A stretch of 64,000 nt of DNA, taken from NCBI GenBank assembly GCA_017503135.1, contig JAFVTQ010000002.1, positions 62,001-126,000 of the forward strand, read 5' to 3'. A program made the translations under genes and the position numbers. The notes under the pieces were generated by a model. The model searched no databases. It was given only the letters and a program-made list of their open reading frames with translations, and had not been told where the DNA came from. This document shows positions 50,851-59,434 of this stretch, one piece after another (positions within the stretch are counted from its first letter, which is position 1; every line of letters begins with the position of its first letter). Source of the stretch: Clostridia bacterium. GTDB taxonomy: Bacteria; Bacillota; Clostridia; Oscillospirales; Acutalibacteraceae.

Positions 50851-53800
50851 TTATTTATCTTTATTCTTTTGTTTATTGGTAAACTTATCAAGGGCTGCTG
50901 CAACACCCGGTAAAACGAAGAGTATTAACAAGGTTGCAGAAAGTGCACCGATTGAAATTGTCTGGCAAATCTGTGCGATTGTCGGGTCAACAGGGCTAAA
51001 TCCGATTGCACCAGTAACCACAATCATAATAAGACCTGATGTGAGAATAGTGTGAATTGAGCCTTCATATGCTGCTTTGATTGAATCCTTAATATCCATT
51101 GTCTTTCGGCTTTCACGATAATAGTTTGTGAACAAAATCGCATAGTCGATTGTAGCACCCATAAGGATACATTGAACAATGAGCAATGCAAGATAATAAA
51201 TGCTATATCCCATAAGTCCGTTGACTGTCATTGTGAGATAAACACCGCATTGAACAAGTAACACAAGAAGTGCCGGAATTGACAATGAGCGGAATGTAAA
51301 TGCAACAACAATGAAAATTGCAGCTGCTGTGAGCAATGTGATAAACAACAATTCTTTATCAAAGCTCTGCTCCATTTCATAACTCATTGGAGTGTTGCCT
51401 ATGAAATAATACTTATTCTTAAGATTATCACCACAGAAAGCTGAAAGTTCATCCATAAATGCTGTTGTTTCTGCCGATTCAACAGGAAGTGAAGTTTCAA
51501 TCATCATAAGAGAATGATTGTTGCCTAAAAGCTGATTGATTGCGCCATCAAGCTGAGTTTTCATATCATAAACTTGCTGACGGGTTGCAGAGTCAATCAT
51601 ATTGACAAATCTTGAGTCGTTGAGAAGATTTTCTGAAACATATGTGAACATTTCTTCAATGGTCAATTTCCAATTAGTATTGCTTGTCTTTGTGCTTGAA
51701 TAATATAGGCAGAGCACGTCCATTGTATTACTGTCTATCTGGTCTGTGAGAGCGCCAAACATAGAAGCAAGTTCTGCTGATGAATACGCTTTATTTGAAA
51801 CTGCTGCGTCAATAAGTTTTTTAACATCTTTGAGCATATTTGCAGTTTCTGCTGGGAACTGTGAAGCATAAGCCTTATTTGGCAACACATTGCTTATAAT
51901 AAAGTTTATAAAGTTCTGAATTGAAACTTTCCAACTGCTTGTGTCACCGTGTTCACAGATATAGAGAAGATAGAGTTGTTTGAGTTGTTCAGACTCCATA
52001 TTCATAACTTTCGCTAAACCTTCAGGCGAATATAATGTGCCTTTAACTGTTTCATTTACAATCTCGTGGCCCATTGTAAGTTTTTGCAAATCTTCAGGAG
52101 TCATTGCAGAATTCATCATTTCTTCATTATCCATAATAAAGTTCACGAATTCTTGAATTGACAATTTATATTCACTGCCGATAAACTGCATCGCAAGATA
52201 TTCTGACATAACCTGCTCATAGTCAACAACTTCAGGATTCTGTGAATAAACCTTATGATAAGCATAGAAAAGTTTTACCTTTTCAACATCAACACCCATA
52301 AGACTTGCCATTGAATCATAATATCTTTTCTCAGTAACAACTTCTTTATTGGTGAATGTTGTGAGCATTCCTAACTGCGATTTTGTTTCTTCGTCAAACA
52401 TTGATGAATATGTTGGATTTTTTGCAACTTCATTTACAACAAAATCAGCAAAAACAGGAAGTGACATTGTGCCACAATCTACGCCACCTTTTGTGCCGAA
52501 ATAAAGCACCATAAGTTGTTTAACCTGACTTGCATCCATTGAGAAATTATTTGCAATTTCTTCGGCTGTCATTGGTGTTGTAAGGTTTTTGGAGTCTGCA
52601 AACAATTCCATTTTATCAACTGACGCTTTCATATCACTGCTGATAAATGATGAGAACATATCGTTGTTCATTACATTGTATTTAATGAAGTTTACCACCT
52701 GACTGATTGTCATTGGCAATGTTTTGCCGTCATTGAAATAAGTATAATAAACCAAATCAATAAGTGATGAGTCGATAGTCATTGGAATGCCCATATCATC
52801 AATCATTGACATAATTCCACTTGATGTAAACTCTTTGCCCAATGTGTTTGAATAGCTCATTACATTCTTGACAACATCTTTATTTTCAAACTCTGCAATT
52901 ACTTTGTTTGCGTTTTCTTCGTCTTCATTATCATAGAGAAGAATAACTGGGTTTGATGGTGTGAAAACGTCTGCGATTGGGTCTTCGGGTGAAATTGAAT
53001 AAACAATTTTTGTTGTGTTCTGTAAAAATGCTGTTACCACAAAGAGAATTGCGAAGAATACTGCCAATGGTTTTCTGATTTTATATTGAATTTTCGATAA
53101 AAATCCCATTGGCAAATGCAACTCGTTTTTTTCTGTATCTTCAATTTTTTCATCAAAGATAAGTAAGAGAGCCGGTAAAACTGTGAGAACACAAAGCATA
53201 CTGCAAAGAACGCCTTTTGCAAGAACAAGACCCAAATCCATACCAATCTTGAAACTCATAAACACGAGCATTGTAAGACCGATAACAGTTGTCATACCAC
53301 TACTCATAATTGATGAGAATGCATTCTTCCAAGCATTTTTCATTGCTTCTTCAATATCGTCACACAAGAGTTTTTCTTGACGATAGCGGTTTGCAAGAAT
53401 GATTGAATAGTCCATTGAAAGAACTAACTGCAATATTGCTGCGATTGACATTGTAATCTGTGAAACACTGCCAAGTACAATATTTGTACCCATATTAATT
53501 GCAATGGCAACACCGATTGTCGCCATAAAGAGCACAGGTTCAAACCAAGAACTGCTCATTAAGAAAAGAATTGCAAAAAGAATCACAATAGCAACAGCAA
53601 TCATAAGCCAAGGCATTTCCATACTGCTTGCATTGTCATTCATATAATTCATTTTGTAATCTTTAAACTGGTCTTCAATCGTTTTTTCAATAGAGAGTTC
53701 TTCAGGTGAGCCATATGTATATGAAGTATTTACAACAAATTTTGTGTAATTATCTTTATTGTAATCTTCACTACCCTCAATATATGAAACACTGTCAACA

Positions 53801-54078
53801 TATTCTATGTTTTCAAGTTGATGTCTAACAGCATAGATTTCGTCCTGACTCAAATCTTCAAACATAACCCTGATGGTCTGTGACATTGCCATTGACGTAA
53901 AATCTTCTATCATCACATCAACGCCCTGTTTCATTGAAGAATCCTCAGGCAAATATTTGGTCATATCAGTATTAATTTCAACTGATGGAATAAGCAAGGC
54001 ACAACCCACGCAAAGCACTAACATCAATGCGAGAATTGCCTTGTGACCGTTAACAATTATATTTGCAAAGTTTTTCAA
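50851..54078 (-). CDS. MMPL/RND-family transporter with repeat-containing extracellular domain
   Basis: A 1075-residue membrane exporter with twelve helices in two RND halves: one helix at ~14-33 then five at ~165-350, and one at ~665+ region repeated near the C-terminus (helices at ~890-1065). The MMPL signatures appear twice: SMDYSIILANRYRQE and ATIDYAILFTNYYRE, with proton-relay aspartates. The second extracellular domain (~370-870) is very long and contains four or five loosely repeated helical units with motifs like VKQLMVLYF, VSIQNFINFI and LTIEEMFTYV. The start is put at TTG 54078 with AGGTG 7 bases upstream; a TTG at 54099 is less likely. Substrate (lipid, drug or peptide) is unknown. 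Confidence 0.85.
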   Translation of the reverse strand: MKNFANIIVNGHKAILALMLVLCVGCALLIPSVEINTDMTKYLPEDSSMKQGVDVMIEDFTSMAMSQTIRVMFEDLSQDEIYAVRHQLENIEYVDSVSYIEGSEDYNKDNYTKFVVNTSYTYGSPEELSIEKTIEDQFKDYKMNYMNDNASSMEMPWLMIAVAIVILFAILFLMSSSWFEPVLFMATIGVAIAINMGTNIVLGSVSQITMSIAAILQLVLSMDYSIILANRYRQEKLLCDDIEEAMKNAWKNAFSSIMSSGMTTVIGLTMLVFMSFKIGMDLGLVLAKGVLCSMLCVLTVLPALLLIFDEKIEDTEKNELHLPMGFLSKIQYKIRKPLAVFFAILFVVTAFLQNTTKIVYSISPEDPIADVFTPSNPVILLYDNEDEENANKVIAEFENKDVVKNVMSYSNTLGKEFTSSGIMSMIDDMGIPMTIDSSLIDLVYYTYFNDGKTLPMTISQVVNFIKYNVMNNDMFSSFISSDMKASVDKMELFADSKNLTTPMTAEEIANNFSMDASQVKQLMVLYFGTKGGVDCGTMSLPVFADFVVNEVAKNPTYSSMFDEETKSQLGMLTTFTNKEVVTEKRYYDSMASLMGVDVEKVKLFYAYHKVYSQNPEVVDYEQVMSEYLAMQFIGSEYKLSIQEFVNFIMDNEEMMNSAMTPEDLQKLTMGHEIVNETVKGTLYSPEGLAKVMNMESEQLKQLYLLYICEHGDTSSWKVSIQNFINFIISNVLPNKAYASQFPAETANMLKDVKKLIDAAVSNKAYSSAELASMFGALTDQIDSNTMDVLCLYYSSTKTSNTNWKLTIEEMFTYVSENLLNDSRFVNMIDSATRQQVYDMKTQLDGAINQLLGNNHSLMMIETSLPVESAETTAFMDELSAFCGDNLKNKYYFIGNTPMSYEMEQSFDKELLFITLLTAAAIFIVVAFTFRSLSIPALLVLLVQCGVYLTMTVNGLMGYSIYYLALLIVQCILMGATIDYAILFTNYYRESRKTMDIKDSIKAAYEGSIHTILTSGLIMIVVTGAIGFSPVDPTIAQICQTISIGALSATLLILFVLPGVAAALDKFTNKQKNKDK

Positions 54079-54166
54079 AGCACAACACCTCATTTGCAAA
54101 AACTTTATTTTTTCATTATATCACAAAAATATTAATAATCTATTACTAATTGGAAATTTCTACACA

Positions 54167-55291
54167 TTATTTCATTGAAATATACATATTTTTTATGTCG
54201 TCATATGATAATGGAATAATATTTCTCTCCATAAGTGGTGTCATACTCATTTTTGTAAGTGTTTCAATTTCTTCAGAAGTTTCCACGCCGATTTCTGTGA
54301 GAGTCATTGCCATTCCCATTTTCTTTTTAAGGTCTGAAATAGCATCAGCTAAAGCATAAGCATCTGAAAATCCACAATCACGGGCAAATTTATTAAGTCT
54401 GCCGTTTTCTGCTTCAGCGTTAAATCTTGTGAAGAAATCAAGAGTCATTGCACAAGCTTCACCATGTGGTACACCATAGAGATTTGTTAAAGGAAATGAA
54501 CAAGCGTGGCTACCCGCTGTGCGTGGATTTGAAAATGCCACACCAGCAACGATTGATGCTTCTGCCATTTTTTCACGAGCTTCAAGATTTTGAGGCTCTG
54601 AATATGCTTTATAAAGCCACTCAAACACGAGTTTTGTTGCGTGAACTGAACAACTTTCACAAATTGGTTGGTGCAAAACACTCCACACACTTTCTAATGC
54701 GTGAGCAAGCACATCAAGACCTGTTGAAGCAGTAACCTTTGGTGGCACGCTGAGTGTAAGTCTTGGATCAACGATGGCTGCCTTTGGATACATAAGTGGG
54801 TCATTCATTGTGGATTTCACATTTTTTAACAAATCGGTAAGCACAGAAATGTTTGTTATTTCACTGCCTGTGCCACTTGTTGTTGCAACTGCAATCATTG
54901 GAATAACTTCATCTTTATTTATTGGCTTGCCACCTGTATGATAGCTTTCGATTATATCGTCACCCTTTGCGATTGCACAGGCTGCTTTACAACAGTCCAT
55001 TGGTGAGCCACCACCCAAAGCGACGGCAAAATCTGCATTATTTTCTCTTAAAGCTTTAACGCAAGCATTTACATTATCTGTTGTTGGATTTGGTCTTATA
55101 TCACTAAAAGTCGCTACTAATTTGCCATTTGAATTTTCAATTATCTCTTCTGCTACACCATTCTTTTTAAGAGTGTTTGAGCAGACAAGCACTCCCCTTT
55201 TGTAGCCCAATTCTTCAATGATTTTTGGCAATTCTTTGATTTTATCTGTACCAAAATAAATTTTAACCGGTAATGAAAATTCCCAAGTCAT
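54167..55291 (-). CDS. Iron-containing alcohol dehydrogenase
   Basis: A 374-residue group III alcohol dehydrogenase. It has the NAD-binding GGGSPMDCCKA at ~93-103, the TTSGTGSE motif, and iron ligands in the DVLAHALES region, SHACSFPL and GVPHGEACAMTL. It reduces aldehydes or ketones (butanol dehydrogenase-like proteins are the nearest group) with NAD(P)H in the cytoplasm. The ATG overlaps the radical SAM gene stop (ATGA), so they are co-transcribed. The exact substrate is not determined. Confidence 0.9.
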   Translation of the reverse strand: MTWEFSLPVKIYFGTDKIKELPKIIEELGYKRGVLVCSNTLKKNGVAEEIIENSNGKLVATFSDIRPNPTTDNVNACVKALRENNADFAVALGGGSPMDCCKAACAIAKGDDIIESYHTGGKPINKDEVIPMIAVATTSGTGSEITNISVLTDLLKNVKSTMNDPLMYPKAAIVDPRLTLSVPPKVTASTGLDVLAHALESVWSVLHQPICESCSVHATKLVFEWLYKAYSEPQNLEAREKMAEASIVAGVAFSNPRTAGSHACSFPLTNLYGVPHGEACAMTLDFFTRFNAEAENGRLNKFARDCGFSDAYALADAISDLKKKMGMAMTLTEIGVETSEEIETLTKMSMTPLMERNIIPLSYDDIKNMYISMK

Positions 55292-56193
55292 ATTTTACAC
55301 TTCCCTTGAATTATATCTCTTTTTTCTAATTCTCTGTTAATTGTGTTGAGCACATTTTTCTTGTTTGCACTCCACAAGGGCTCAACAAGATGCGATTTAG
55401 GTGCATCACCCGTTATTCTGTGAATTACAATGTTTTCGGGTATTCTCTCAATTGAGGCAAAGAGAATATCCATATATTCTTCTAAACTCAAAGGTTTTAC
55501 AAGACCTTTTTTATAATCTTCATAAAGGTCGGTATCTTTGAGAATGTGCAAAAGCTGTAATTTGATACCGTCGGTTTTATTCTCGACCACAAAATCAATA
55601 GTTTTAAGTATTTCTTCTTTTGTTTCATTGGGTAAACCAATAATAATGTGGGTTATTACTGTTATTCCTCTGCTTTTCAACTCTTTTATGGCTTTTTCAT
55701 AGGTAGAATTAGGGTAACAACGACGAATATACTCTGCAGATTTCTCATTTGATGTTTGCAAACCTAATTCTATCCAGACAGGTTTGATTGTGTTGAGTTT
55801 TTCTAACAAATCAAGCACATTTTCACCTAAACAGTCAGGACGAGTGCCAATGGACAATGCCACAATATCATCACGGCTTATTGCAGTCATAAAGCAATTT
55901 TGGAGATAATCAATATCGCCATAAGTGTTAGTAAAGCTTTGAAAATATGCAATATATTTTTGAGTTTTAATTTTATCTTTTACTCTACTCTTTGCATTTT
56001 CAATCTGGGTGTTGATGTCAACTCCCGTTTCTGCAAAATGGGATGAGCCATTGTGACAGAAAATGCAACCACGAGTGTCGAGAGTGCCATCACGATTCGG
56101 ACAGGTGCATCCGATATCCAGCGCCAATTTATAAATCTTGCCACCGAATTGATTACAGAGATATTCATTTAATGAATAATATCTGCCTTGCAT
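55288..56193 (-). CDS. TIGR01212-family radical SAM protein (YhcC-like)
   Basis: A 301-residue radical SAM protein. The cluster cysteines are in ALDIGCTCPNRDG and RGCIFC, and downstream ALSIGTRPDCL and WIELGLQTSNEKSAEY mark the TIGR01212/YhcC group. The reaction is unknown; an rRNA or tRNA role has been suggested for relatives only by similarity. It begins with ATG 56193 after AGGTGA and has a promoter TTGATT-17-TAAAAT. It is upstream of, and overlaps, the iron alcohol dehydrogenase gene; a functional link is not obvious. Confidence 0.88.
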   Translation of the reverse strand: MQGRYYSLNEYLCNQFGGKIYKLALDIGCTCPNRDGTLDTRGCIFCHNGSSHFAETGVDINTQIENAKSRVKDKIKTQKYIAYFQSFTNTYGDIDYLQNCFMTAISRDDIVALSIGTRPDCLGENVLDLLEKLNTIKPVWIELGLQTSNEKSAEYIRRCYPNSTYEKAIKELKSRGITVITHIIIGLPNETKEEILKTIDFVVENKTDGIKLQLLHILKDTDLYEDYKKGLVKPLSLEEYMDILFASIERIPENIVIHRITGDAPKSHLVEPLWSANKKNVLNTINRELEKRDIIQGKCKI

Positions 56194-56208
56194 AAAATCA
56201 CCTATTCA

Positions 56209-56237
56209 ATTTTACTATAAGCACAGAAAAAAATCAA
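56209..56237 (-). promoter_or_regulatory. Promoter of the radical SAM/alcohol dehydrogenase operon
   Basis: On the minus strand TTGATT (56232-56237), a 17-base spacer and TAAAAT (56209-56214). Confidence 0.55.
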
Positions 56238-56280
56238 TAAACATAACCATTATTTGTATGTTCAAAATTTCTGTTTTGCC

Positions 56281-56309
56281 TTGACAATATTCAAGATTTC
56301 ATTTATTCT
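56281..56309 (+). promoter_or_regulatory. Promoter of the PlsC-like gene
   Basis: TTGACA (56281-56286), a 17-base spacer and TATTCT (56304-56309). Confidence 0.65.
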
Positions 56310-56343
56310 TTAAGTATAAAATTTATGGGATTTGGTGCAATTT

Positions 56344-57525
56344 ATGACTTTTAAAACAAAAGGCAACAAAACAGCTGTTAACGGTGCGCGAATTTTATTC
56401 GGTCGCATTGTTTTAGCATATTGCCACGCTAAAATTAAAAGATATAGACCAAAGCACGACACATTTATTATAATCGCAAACCATTCTGACGCATTGGACC
56501 CTGTTTATGTGCTCTATGCTCTTAAAAAATATGTGCGTTTTGTTATCAGTGACCACTTGGTAGACAAGCCTATTTTAAATTTTCTTTTGAGAAAAGTTTC
56601 GGGTTTTATTGTTCGTGAACGCGAAAAACCATCATCTGAAATGGTTAACAACATTCTCAAGAGCATTAAAGAAGGTGTCAGCGTTGCTATCTGTGTTGAG
56701 GGTACAATCACACCAAATGGTGAAACAGGCTTTTTCTCACCAAGAACAGGTCAGCTTATTAAAGACGCAGGCGTTGCGCTGATTACATTCAGAGTTAATG
56801 GTGGATATTTTCACACTCCTAAATGGGGCACAGGGCTTAGAAAAGGTCCTGTCCGCGGTGGTGTCGTGAGAGAATATTCCCCTGAAGAACTTAAAAATAT
56901 GAGCGTTGAAGAAATCAACGAAATTATCAGAAACGATATTTATGTAAATGTTTTTGATGACCTTAAAGAGAACAAGCATCAATATAAAGGTAAGAATCTT
57001 GCAGAGCACGTTGAGAGAGTTCTATATATGTGTCCACATTGTTTTGAGGTTGGTAAACTTCACTCAAAGGGTAATTTTCTCACCTGCGATTGTGGATATG
57101 TCACAGAACTTCGTGCAGACGGATTTTTTCACCAAGTGCACAAGCCACTTGTTTTTGACAATATTCTTGATTGGGATAAATGGCAAAAAGAGCAATGGAA
57201 AGAACGAGTTCTTAAAGCGGGTTCTGGCGAATTGATTTTTGAAGAAGGTGGTCAACGAATTTCAACCATTGTTGACAGAAAGAGAAAATCAATTTCTGAA
57301 AATGCAATTCTTAGAATTTGTCAAGATAGGTTTGAGATAGTGCTTAACGAAAGTGAAACTATTACAATCCCACTTGACACAGTTAAACTTGTTATGAGCA
57401 TTTCCATTGAGGCACTGCTTATTATTGACCAAGAGAGATATTTCTATATCAAGACTCACAAGCCGAGAGCCACATCAAAATATGTTGCTGCGTGGAGATA
57501 TCTAATTGGAAAAGACTATAAATAA
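56344..57525 (+). CDS. PlsC-like acyltransferase with C-terminal zinc-ribbon extension
   Basis: A 393-residue protein. Residues 1-~200 are a 1-acyl-glycerol-3-phosphate acyltransferase-like domain with the catalytic NHSDALDP (His47, Asp52), the FIVRERE strand and the acyl-acceptor EGT motif (119-121). Residues ~200-393 are an extra part: a four-cysteine knuckle Cys230, Cys233, Cys248, Cys250 (MCPHC ... CDCG), then a beta-rich domain. Ordinary PlsC stops near residue 200-240. It probably acylates a lysophospholipid or similar lipid at the membrane; the role of the metal-binding tail is unknown. I use ATG 56344; a TTG 12 bases earlier is possible. Confidence 0.8.
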   Translation: MTFKTKGNKTAVNGARILFGRIVLAYCHAKIKRYRPKHDTFIIIANHSDALDPVYVLYALKKYVRFVISDHLVDKPILNFLLRKVSGFIVREREKPSSEMVNNILKSIKEGVSVAICVEGTITPNGETGFFSPRTGQLIKDAGVALITFRVNGGYFHTPKWGTGLRKGPVRGGVVREYSPEELKNMSVEEINEIIRNDIYVNVFDDLKENKHQYKGKNLAEHVERVLYMCPHCFEVGKLHSKGNFLTCDCGYVTELRADGFFHQVHKPLVFDNILDWDKWQKEQWKERVLKAGSGELIFEEGGQRISTIVDRKRKSISENAILRICQDRFEIVLNESETITIPLDTVKLVMSISIEALLIIDQERYFYIKTHKPRATSKYVAAWRYLIGKDYK

Positions 57526-57530
57526 GAATT

Positions 57531-57560
57531 GAGCACCTACAACAAGTAGGTGCTTTTTTG
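57531..57560 (+). terminator. Intrinsic terminator of the PlsC-like gene
   Basis: AGCACCTAC / GTAGGTGCT stem (loop AACAA) and six T. Confidence 0.88.
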
Positions 57561-57677
57561 TTATCTATTATCCTGTTTGTTTTCGTTCTTCATTGATGGA
57601 TTTTCTTTTGCGTTTGTTGGGTTGTTCTTATTTTTGTTTTTTGCGTTGTTTTTGTTATTGTTGTTTTGATTATTCAT
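57561..57677 (-). CDS. Small Asn/Lys-rich protein (38 residues)
   Basis: MNNQNNNNKNNAKNKN and on to KNENKQDNR: almost only Asn, Lys, Gln, Glu with a short PTNAKENPSM middle. It is likely disordered and very polar. GAGGTGAG lies 4 bases before the ATG, which supports real translation. An in-frame extension upstream has no ribosome site. I do not recognise a family, though small N/K-rich proteins of this type are seen in spore-formers. It is divergent from sigG, 187 bases away. It could be a spore or desiccation-linked protein; this is a guess from composition and neighbours. Confidence 0.5.
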   Translation of the reverse strand: MNNQNNNNKNNAKNKNKNNPTNAKENPSMKNENKQDNR

Positions 57678-57799
57678 TATTCTCACCTCGCACAAATATT
57701 TTGCCCACAGTTCAAAGTATAAATATATTAAAATATTTGTATTTTTGTAATATTTTGTTAAATTCAAATTTGTCTAACAAAAATTAAATATACTTTTGA

Positions 57800-57857
57800 A
57801 CTCCCGTTTAGATTTTCAGTAATTGGTAATACTTTTATTGAAAACTTATGCGGGAGT
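57800..57857 (+). promoter_or_regulatory. Inverted repeat around the sigG ribosome site
   Basis: ACTCCCG (57800-57806) can pair perfectly with CGGGAGT (57851-57857), which holds the sigG ribosome binding site. If both are in the mRNA, the site would be masked. If the promoter lies in the 44-nt loop, the pairing never forms. I found no clear sigma-F/G promoter. Confidence 0.3.
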
Positions 57858-57863
57858 GTTTTT

Positions 57864-58634
57864 GTGCAATTTACGAGAGTTGAAATTTGTGGTGTTAATA
57901 CAGCAAAGCTTAAAGTTTTAAAAGAATCAGAGAAAATGGCGTTGCTTAAAAAAATCAGAGAAACAGGAGATGAGCGAGCACGTCAAGAATTAGTTGAAGG
58001 TAATCTTCGCCTTGTTCTGTCCGTTATTCAAAGATTCGCAAATCGTGGTGAAAATCCCGACGATTTGTTTCAAGTGGGGTGCATTGGGCTAATTAAGGCT
58101 ATTGACAATTTTGATGTTACACAGAATGTGCGCTTTTCAACCTATGCCGTGCCTATGATTATCGGTGAAATCCGTCGATATTTAAGAGACTACAACACAA
58201 TAAGAGTCAGTCGTTCACTTCGTGACACAGCATATCACGCAATGCAGATTAAAGAGCGAATACAAAATGATTTGGGACGAGATGCCACCATTGAAGAAAT
58301 CGCACAAGAGATGGAAATCGAGCCTGTTGATGTTGTGCTTGCCCTTGAAGCTATTGTTGAACCCATATCCCTTTATGAGCCCGTTTATTCTGACGGTGGT
58401 GACACAATCTATGTTATGGACCAAGTGGGAAGCTCAGAAAGTGACGACGATTGGCTTAACGAAATATCTATTAAAGAAGCAATAAAAAATTTAGGTGACC
58501 GTGAAAAGCAAATTTTAAATCTTCGTTTTATGCAAGGCAAAACTCAGATGGAAGTTGCAGAAGAAGTGGGAATAAGCCAAGCACAAGTGAGTCGTCTCGA
58601 AAAAGGTGCAATCAAGAAAATTAAAGAAAATTGA
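57864..58634 (+). CDS. sigG: Sporulation sigma factor SigG
   Basis: A 256-residue sigma-70 family factor, forespore-specific SigG. It begins with the SigG-type RVEICGVNTAKL motif (a stretch linked to anti-sigma control), region 2 has NLRLVLSVIQRF, DDLFQVGCIGLIKAID and FSTYAVPMIIGEIRRYLRD, region 3 has RVSRSLRDTAY, and region 4 is the helix-turn-helix GKTQMEVAEEVGISQAQVSRLEK. It switches on late genes inside the developing spore. The start is GTG 57864 after GGGAGTG. In Bacillus it follows spoIIGA-sigE; here these are absent, and a YlmC-like gene follows, as in many Clostridia. Confidence 0.95.
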   Translation: MQFTRVEICGVNTAKLKVLKESEKMALLKKIRETGDERARQELVEGNLRLVLSVIQRFANRGENPDDLFQVGCIGLIKAIDNFDVTQNVRFSTYAVPMIIGEIRRYLRDYNTIRVSRSLRDTAYHAMQIKERIQNDLGRDATIEEIAQEMEIEPVDVVLALEAIVEPISLYEPVYSDGGDTIYVMDQVGSSESDDDWLNEISIKEAIKNLGDREKQILNLRFMQGKTQMEVAEEVGISQAQVSRLEKGAIKKIKEN

Positions 58635-58678
58635 TAATATCCCCCTACCCTTGCATATTATATTGCAGGGGTGTTTTT

Positions 58679-58978
58679 ATGAATTGTTTTGTTACAGATA
58701 TGAGAGAGAAAGAAGTCATAAATTTATCGGACGGATGCAGACTTGGTAACGTGTGTGATGTTGAAATTGACACTTGCTCGGGCGCACTTATTTCAATTAT
58801 AATCTGGGGCAAGTCAAAATGCTTTGGACTTTTGGGCAAATATCAAGATATTAAAATCTGTTGGAATGATATTAAAGTCATTGGGGATGACACAATTTTG
58901 GTAGATTTTGATTGTCCTCCAGAGTGCAAGAAATGCTCTAATCCCGGACTATTTGAAGCACTTTTCGGGCATAAATAA
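58679..58978 (+). CDS. YlmC/YmxH-family PRC-barrel sporulation protein
   Basis: A 99-residue PRC-barrel-like protein with the family pattern FVTDMREKEVINLSDGCRLG, VCDVEIDTCSGALIS, GKYQDIKICWNDIKVIGDDTILV. It is cysteine-rich for its size (8 Cys), with a late CPPECKKC cluster. YlmC-type proteins sit near sigG in many spore-formers; their role is not settled. ATG 58679 with CAGGGGTG 5 bases before. That site can pair with an upstream CCCTTGCA stem (58647-58672). It is 44 bases after sigG, probably in the same transcript. Confidence 0.85.
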   Translation: MNCFVTDMREKEVINLSDGCRLGNVCDVEIDTCSGALISIIIWGKSKCFGLLGKYQDIKICWNDIKVIGDDTILVDFDCPPECKKCSNPGLFEALFGHK

Positions 58979-58984
58979 AGCAAC

Positions 58985-59013
58985 TTGAAAATCATATATT
59001 TATGTGATACAAT
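58985..59013 (+). promoter_or_regulatory. Promoter of zapA
   Basis: TTGAAA (58985-58990), a 17-base spacer and TACAAT (59008-59013). Confidence 0.65.
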
Positions 59014-59044
59014 TACAATATAAATGTATCGGAGTGTGAAAGTT

Positions 59045-59434
59045 ATGGATAAAAACAGAGTCAGACTTGATATTTGTGGTGTTAAATATTTTATTTGCAC
59101 AGACGAAAGCGTTGAGCACACAGAAGAATTAGGTCAGTTGATTGACAAAAAGATGTCTGAAATTTTAAAGGCTACATCTTTTATTTCTGCTAATCAGGCG
59201 GCTGTGCTTGTTTCTCTTGACCTTGCTAATGAACTTTCAAAGGCACAGGCAGAGACTGAAAATTTCCGTAATCAGATTAAAGAATATCTTGAAGATGCAG
59301 CAAAGGCTAAATCTGAACGAGACTATTACAAGCGTGAGCTTGAAAGAATCAAAACAGAGGCAAAATTCAAGAATGACCAGATAAATCTTTTCGCAAAATC
59401 CGAAAAAGCTAATGACGGAGAAATTGATGAATAA
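59045..59434 (+). CDS. zapA: Cell division protein ZapA
   Basis: A 129-residue ZapA-like protein that bundles FtsZ filaments at midcell. The N-terminal globular part has RVRLDICGVKYFICTDES and EHTEELGQLIDKKM, and ANQAAVLVSLDLANEL follows. A coiled coil (~75-115) supports dimerisation. The ATG at 59045 follows GGAGTGTG; an ATG at 59024 encloses that site. Its stop overlaps the U32 gene start by 8 bases, so division and the next genes share an operon. Confidence 0.88.
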   Translation: MDKNRVRLDICGVKYFICTDESVEHTEELGQLIDKKMSEILKATSFISANQAAVLVSLDLANELSKAQAETENFRNQIKEYLEDAAKAKSERDYYKRELERIKTEAKFKNDQINLFAKSEKANDGEIDE

